Positions 56,863 to 64,000 of a stretch of 64,000 nt of DNA are shown here, piece after piece. The translations under genes and the position numbers were made by a program. A model generated the notes under the pieces. It saw only the letters and a program-made list of their open reading frames with translations, did no database searches and was not told the DNA's origin. Every line of letters starts with the position of its first letter. The first letter of the stretch is position 1. Origin of the DNA: Amphimedon queenslandica (Eukaryota; Porifera; Demospongiae; Haplosclerida; Niphatidae); assembly GCF_000090795.2 (NCBI RefSeq), contig NW_003546282.1, forward strand, positions 308,686 to 372,685, in the 5' to 3' direction.

Positions 56863-59174
56863 TATCAGGCTACTAATATGGATTACAGGATTACTGGTAA
56901 GCAGAGATTATTATTAATTCATTTATTTATTCATTTATTAGCTACTGAAATAAATAGGATACAAGCTTTATTAAATATGTATAAAGGCACTCACAAGTTT
57001 CACAACTTCACTTCTGGAAAGTAAGAATCAACTGTATCATATTAAACCCTTCTTCCTTCTCTCCCTCCACCCTTAGAAAACCAACTGATCCCAGTTGCCA
57101 TAGATATATTATGTCCTTTGTGATTGGTTCACCATTTGTTAAGAATGATCTTGAGTTTGTATCACTGAATGTTGAAGGACAGAGCTTCATGATTCATCAG
57201 ATCAGGAAGATGATCGGTGAGTGATTCAAATCAATGATCCAGTCATGTATGAATCAATGTATTGTGTTAGGATTGGTCATTGCAGTTGTCAGAGGCTACA
57301 TGAATGACGACGCTATAACTCAAGCATTTGAACCACCTCAGGTAGTTAATTATTAAGTATTTAAGTACTTACAAAAGTCTTTTCTCTCGTTAGACTGACA
57401 TACCTCGGGCTCCTGCTCTTGGCCTGTTTCTTGATCAAGTTTATTATAAATCTTATAATCGTCGTTTCGGAGATGATGGGGTCCACGAGAAGCTTGAATG
57501 GACTGAATATGAAGTAGATTAATAATTGACATATTGTATACTATAGTAATCTTTCAGGATACTGTCAGTCGTTTCAAAGATGAATATATTTACAGACACA
57601 TCATAGAGACTGAACTCAGGGAACACGTGTAAGATAAACATTTAGAACCATGTACTTATTACATGTTCTTAAAGTTTGGGCTGATTCCGACTTGAAGTTT
57701 TGAGTTATAAAAATTAGCGAATTTTCAGAAAAAAGCAAAGACTATAGCCCATGGTTTTTTCCAAAAAATGGCTCCGAAATCACTTCAAATTTTTATTACA
57801 TTTTCTGATGCATATTGATGTTCTTATGCTGTGTAGCAAGTTTGAGCTGATCCCAACTTCAATTTTTCAAGTTACGGCCATTTAAAAAAACGTCAAAATT
57901 CTGAAAAATACCCAAGGCTATAGCCCATGGTTTTTTCCAAAAAATGGCTCCGAAATCACCCCAAATTTTTATTACATTTTCTAATACATATTGATGTCCT
58001 TATGCTGTGTAGCAAGTTTGAGCTAATTCCGACTTCAATTTTTCAAGTTATGGCCATTTTAAGAAAATGCCAAAATTCTGAAAAATACCCAAGGCTATAG
58101 CCCATGGTTTTTTCCAAAAAACGGCTCCGAAATCACCCCAAATTTTTATTACATTTTCTGATACCTATTGATGTCCTTATGCTGCATAGCAAGTTTGAAC
58201 TGATTCCGACTTCAATTTTTCAAGTTACGGCCATTTTAAGAAAATGCCAAAATTCTGAAAAATACCCAAGGCTATATATAGCCCATGGTTTTTTTTAAAA
58301 ACGGCTCCGAAATCACGCCAAATTTTTATTATATTTTCTGATACATATTGATATCCTTATGCTGCATAGCAAGTTTGAACTGATTCCGACTTCAATTTTT
58401 CAAGTTACGGCCATTTTAAGAAAATGCCAAAATTCTGAAAAATACCCAAGGCTATAGCCCATGGTTTTTTCCAAAAAATGGCTCCGAAATCACCCCAAAT
58501 TTTTATTACATTTTCTAATACATATTGATGTCCTTTTGCTGTGTAGCAAGTTTCAGTTGATTCCGACTTCAATTTTTCAAGTTACGGCCATTTTAAGAAA
58601 ACGTCAAAATTCTGAAAAATACCCAAGGCTATAGCCCATGGTTTTTTCCAAAAAACGGCTCCGAAATCATCCCAAATTTTTATTACATTTTCTGATGCAT
58701 ATTGATGTCCTTATGCTGTGTAGCAAGTTTGAGCTGATTCTGACTAAAGCTTTTTTATTTATGACCATTTAAAAAAAGTAACATATTTTTGCAAAAAAGA
58801 AAGGACTAAAGCCTTGGGATTTTTTTGGGAAAACGGCTCCAAAATTATCCATAATTATAACTATTTGATAACATAGATGTACGTCATCATTATTTAATTT
58901 ATTTTGCAGATTTCTCCATTGGTTACACACATTGCAACTTCACGATTTCTATAAGAGCAGACAAGATCAATCAACAACTCATACCCATGCCACTGAAGCT
59001 GATTCTCATACCGCTGAAGCTGATACCCTTACCACTGAAGCTGATTCTCATACCGCTGAAGCTGATACCCATACTACTGAAGCTGATTTGCATACCACTG
59101 AAGCAGGAGAAAGTACTGAAGACCAGACTGATGCTAAAACTATTGCTGTGGCAGATTCAGAATCAAAAATTTAA
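56047..59174 (+). CDS. PUS1: tRNA pseudouridine synthase 1
   Basis: TruA-family enzyme making pseudouridine in nuclear and mitochondrial tRNAs. Exons: 56047-56202, 56250-56311, 56366-56532, 56608-56646, 56690-56787, 56869-56896, 56942-57020, 57077-57216, 57271-57341, 57394-57513, 57558-57628, 58910-59174; 431 residues. Catalytic Asp is in [14 protein letters not shown] (~residue 112); also [47 protein letters not shown] and [10 protein letters not shown]. Residues 1-20 ([17 protein letters not shown]) look like a mitochondrial presequence; an in-frame Met21 followed by PPAKRIK could start a nuclear form. The last exon ends in six copies of a 7-residue TTEADSH-like repeat. The junction after VVSLK is uncertain: the only GT-AG solution drops about eight conserved residues. 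Confidence 0.88.
57660..58870 (+). repeat. Satellite array 3: ~177-bp monomer, six to seven copies, in PUS1 intron
   Basis: Same family as arrays 1 and 2; the TTACGG/TTATGG landmark recurs at about 57872, 58048, 58225, 58405 and 58582. The array makes up nearly all of the 1281-bp final PUS1 intron, whereas the other PUS1 introns are about 40-80 bp. Here the monomer is in sense orientation to the host gene. Confidence 0.95.
58989..59108 (+). repeat. Coding 21-bp repeat in PUS1 tail
   Basis: Five full and one partial copies of a 21-bp unit translated as [41 protein letters not shown]. Alternating T/A variants suggest a 42-bp higher-order duplication. It is absent from human PUS1. Confidence 0.9.
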
Positions 59175-59267
59175 AATTTACACAGAAAATTTGTCAATTG
59201 TATGGGCGGGGCTGAAATTGCAGCAACGTGTGTAGGCGTGGCTCGTTTATGGGTGGAGCTAGGACAC

Positions 59268-60904
<1,637 letters not shown>

Positions 60905-60988
60905 GGAAGAATCCAGATCCACTTAACCTGCCCCCTGGCCCTCTTTCTATTGAATATTTAATTAAGTGTCATTTTTGTCATCTTTTAA

Positions 60989-60994
60989 AATAAA
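60989..60994 (+). terminator. Polyadenylation signal of PRMT1
   Basis: AATAAA 85 nt after the PRMT1 stop codon and before the convergent DRAM-like gene. Confidence 0.6.
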
Positions 60995-61131
60995 GACGAT
61001 GAACTTTTAGGCAAGGAGGAAGAGAGAGGGGAGGGACAAAAAATAAAAGTAGAGAATGAATACACAAACACGATTATGACAAAAAATGCATCAAAACAGC
61101 AGCTGGGAACAGATAGTGTCCACCTGCTAGT

Positions 61132-62558
61132 TCAAAGTCTTAGAGGTGTGTTCTCGTTCAGTGTCATGTACTCTTGTCGCAATGATACGGACACAATGAG
61201 ACTCACTCTTGAGAAATCAGTGTGGAATGTTAAGAAGAAGACTAGGAATGCTAATCCTAGGCACCACTCTGATATAGTACTGGTTAAATGAAGAGGATAA
61301 CCCTGTAATTAATAATAATAATAGTCTATAATAATAAGTAACTATCAGTATTGTTATGGCAGTGTAAAGTATGTGAACTGTAAACTTATGAATATCATTA
61401 AGAATACATGTGACTATCAGGAGGGAATGAGTACATTAAGCAGCTGCAATCTGTTATCTGACTAATCTAAATTTGGGGCACAACTTCATAGGGTAGAGCA
61501 TAATAGGGGAAATATCCATCTTACAAATAATTGAATTATTAGTAAAACAAATAAATAGAACTAGTGATTATCTTACAGGATCTTTGCTGGTCCAATGAGC
61601 TGGGTCATAGTCAAGTGAGGACTGATTTCTTATATGACCAGCAACATACATTGTTACCATGACTACACAAGAAAGGGAGGATGCAATATACTGGCTCTAA
61701 TAACAACATACCCATAATGAAGAAAATGGTTGCCATTAAAGATAAGAACAATCTTAAAATGATGACCACACTGCTAACGTGGCGAGTCAAGCTAGCGTGG
61801 TATATTTTATAAGACACTACAGTCTGTAGCCACATGTATACAATACCAAAACCAAATACCATGGCGGCACCAATCATATGAACAATTGAAACTTCGTCGT
61901 CCTAAAGTGGGCAGAGTTATCAGTGGGTGTGGTTATTAAGTACCTGGAAAGCTCCAACAAGTAAAAGTCCAAAGACTGAGAGTATTCCGATAAAAAACGT
62001 TAAAGGATTGAGGAACAGTATTTTATTGATACTCATTTGGTAGTATTGTTTGATGTGAACGTATCTGATGTACATTATCAGTAACGCTAAGAGAAGAGAG
62101 AGAGAGAACAAATAGAGGTTATGTGTAAAAGGATCATTAAAACCTAGTTTACAAATGCATCACAAAACTCATAAAACTTGGCCAATTTGTGTCAACTTTA
62201 AAGAAGTCAGATCGATTGCCCGGGAATTTATGCTTTTAAAAAGACTGTAAACTTTACTTAACAAACAACTGTTGTTATGGTAGCATTTGGGAGCCGGAGA
62301 TAAAGACAAACAGCCGCTTACTGATAATCCCTGAAACACAGCAGATCAATGTGAATACGCAACTCTCAGGTGGTTTGCCACCTGTATCACTAATGTAGGG
62401 GAACTCTGGTGTAACGTGGCCATCATTAACAGCTAAAATATATCTGGAGAAAGAGGTTTTATGAGTGAGGGAGAGAGGGGGGAGTCTTACGTTACAATGA
62501 ACCCGGTACATTGAAGAACAGCCAGAAACACAACCAGCAGCTCTACACCAAACCTCAT
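61132..62558 (-). CDS. DRAM2: DRAM-family lysosomal membrane protein (DRAM1/2-like)
   Basis: Frag1/DRAM/Sfk1-family six-helix protein; vertebrate members sit in lysosomes and promote autophagy. Exons from the start: 62558-62491, 62443-62322, 62086-61944, 61901-61712, 61662-61577, 61302-61132; 259 residues (human DRAM2 266). Diagnostic: FPYISDTGGKPPESCVF (residues ~38-54), MYIRYVHIKQYY, DDEVSIVHMIGAAMVFGFG, and the last helix HLTSTISEWCLGLAF, aligned with the human HMITTAAEW block. Hydrophobic helices follow the family order. The last exon is separated from the previous one by a 274-bp intron and overlaps a spurious plus-strand frame. The gene is tail-to-tail with PRMT1 (227 bp between stops). 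DRAM1 versus DRAM2 is not resolved. Confidence 0.9.
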
Positions 62559-62951
62559 GATGGTGGCTTTGTAATGGCTGGTAGAGGAGAATCGATTAGT
62601 AGAAGAGAGAGCTATAGAAGAAGAGATGAGAAAATGCTTTAATCCTGTCCCAGTCTCTTTTTTAGACGACATGTGACCTATCACTTCCCTAAAATACCAC
62701 TTCCCTGTCACTTGATATTCACTAAACTTTGCTGCATTCCAGAGAAGGGTGGAGCTCAGGAGGCATTAAAACAACGCAAAGAAGTGGTAATATCTCACCT
62801 CAGCATCAACAGTTACTGCAAAGAGCCTGGAAGAGGTTTTGCCCTACTTATCTGTAAGTAAGTTTTTGACTTGTAAAATAAACGTTTAGCCCACTTAAAC
62901 AGTTTATTTTCATCTTCTGAAACAAACAGTAAACACAGCAAGGAAACAATC
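62559..62951. promoter_or_regulatory. Divergent region DRAM-like / pitchfork-like
   Basis: 393 bp between opposite start codons. A plus-strand open frame at 62673-62861 lacks homology and the phase does not join the downstream exons, so I treat it as chance. No obvious core-promoter element was seen. Confidence 0.45.
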
Positions 62952-64000
62952 ATGATCTTTGAAGAACAGAATAATGGTACCAGACTAGATCTACAAACAC
63001 TACTAATGAACACATTCTTATATCTTCTTTCTGTAGATTCTTTGATAGCATTTGGTAGTAATGTCCCCAGGCTTATGTTTCCAATGCACTCTAGCCCCAC
63101 AAGACTAGGAATAGAGCAATGTCTTAGAGGACAACCTCACATTGGGCCAGGATCCTACGACAGACATCCTGTAAAATGAAATAAAATACACCATGATACT
63201 TTAACATCTCTCTCTCTCTCCTTTTCCTCTATAGGTTGAACTTTTCTTAATCCCACAGAATCAGAAACCCAAGAGTCTCAAAGGATGGTACTTTGGTTGT
63301 CGTACTGCTAAACCAAGAGAAGATCTTGCAAAGGTAAAGATAACAATAATTTTGTGGAAACTGATCATTATGTCTTATTAACATGCATAGATGTCATTAT
63401 TTCCTAGTCCAGCTGAATATCAGTCAGTAAGGTATCAGCTCATTAGAGATGAATATAAACCTTTTGGCGCCTCCTGTCCAAGGTTTCCACCTGGACAATA
63501 TGAAACCATTTCACCAGGGTATCAAATAATCCTGACTGGCTTGCTTTTTAATAATACTGCATGCATTATAGTCCAGGGAAGTATAAGCATGATGTTGATT
63601 TGGATAAAAGAATGGAGTATGAGTATTCCTTTGGAGGAAGACGACTGCTCAAAGAAACGGTCAAAATTAAATGTACCAACGGAATAGCAGAAAAAGTAAG
63701 CACTTAAACTAATAATTGTTATTATTATTTGTACTATAATGCAGTGTGATACATGTAGGGCAGACCATATAGGAGATTATTATGAACATAAAACAGAAAA
63801 TAAGACACTCTGCATGAAGTGCTTTAACTCACTAACGACAGCACAAAACCCAATGAGAGCCAAGTAAGTGGATAATACTACAGTAGATTAATATTCCACA
63901 TTAATAATAATTATGAAAATTTATCATTATTTGAAGGTTAGTAAGTCGCTATTTTAAAGTACGAGATTGCAAGGCTATACATAGTCATGAGTTTCCAGGG
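62952..64000 (+). CDS. Pitchfork-like ciliary microtubule-associated protein (CIMAP3/PIFO), 3' end missing
   Basis: Exons: 62952-62976, 63037-63170, 63235-63333, 63391-63518, 63572-63695, 63745-63863, 63937-64000 and on. The frame is continuous over the seven exons. Features shared with pitchfork and related SHIPPO-type proteins are IAFGSNVPRLMFPMHSS, HIGPGSYDRHP, SLKGWYFGCRTA (as human SIKGYTLGARTA), FPSPAEYQ, ASCPRFPPG and SPGPGKY. Pro-Gly-Pro motifs of this kind line the lumen or surface of axonemal microtubules. Unlike human pitchfork, two Cys pairs follow (CDTCRADH and CMKC), a possible zinc-binding end, continuing past the window. The start exon has only eight codons and is inferred from phase; an upstream non-coding exon is possible. 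The CIMAP family is likely, the exact ortholog uncertain. Confidence 0.72.

Noticed and set aside
61076-61291. Plus-strand 71-residue ORF after PRMT1
   Set aside because: It is the shadow of the last exon of the minus-strand DRAM-like gene, whose translation (HLTSTISEWCLGLAF) matches the family.
62673-62861. Plus-strand ORF upstream of the pitchfork-like gene
   Set aside because: No homology, and its splice phase does not connect to the exon at 63037, whereas the 25-nt exon at 62952 does.

Overview
This is metazoan nuclear DNA, best explained as a compact demosponge genome of the Amphimedon queenslandica type. The evidence is AT-rich sequence, very dense intron-rich genes with mostly 40-150 bp GT-AG introns, short intergenic gaps, abundant (TAA)n runs, an assembly gap of Ns (17158-17734), and animal-specific families with sponge-like divergence. 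The species call is inference; animal origin is firm. I found no prokaryotic, viral, CRISPR or tRNA/rRNA features.

Layout. 2-4172 (+): 3' part of a CDK5RAP3 gene, with an intronless secreted Cys-rich gene nested antisense in one intron (718-1668). 4368-6183 (+): cytochrome b5 reductase. 6443-8580 (+): NDR kinase (STK38). 8909-11330 and 11656-13987 (-): tandem pair of secreted proteinase K-like subtilases. 14122-20226 (+): HPS5 (BLOC-2), interrupted by the gap and ending in a RING-like finger. 20471-21300 (+): TMEM86 lysoplasmalogenase. 22105-29965 (-): ANKS1/Odin-like ANK-SAM-SAM-PTB adaptor. 30564-38978 (+): very large PTB-ANK-ARM-RasGEFN-FERM-RasGEF protein. 39269-44834 (+): BLTP3/UHRF1BP1 lipid-transfer protein. 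45177-52224 (-): MICAL. 52468-52807 (+): mitochondrial ribosomal protein mL63. 53020-55932 (-): HORMA-domain meiotic protein with PHD and winged-helix regions. 56047-59174 (+): PUS1. 59268-60904 (+): PRMT1. 61132-62558 (-): DRAM-family membrane protein. 62952-64000 (+, incomplete): pitchfork-like ciliary protein.

The genes are independent housekeeping and signalling units, not an operon. Several pairs are head-to-head over very short shared promoters: HORMAD/PUS1 114 bp, subtilase B/HPS5 134 bp, MICAL/mL63 243 bp. Exon models were built by hand from splice signals, phase and homology. Every multi-exon model keeps an open frame end to end; the HPS5 gap and one PUS1 junction remain uncertain.

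The most unusual items are the multidomain RasGEF, the RING-like end of HPS5, the PHD/winged-helix HORMAD, three intronic arrays of one 177-bp satellite monomer, and a short GGYGTGGY-type motif scattered through introns and exons alike.
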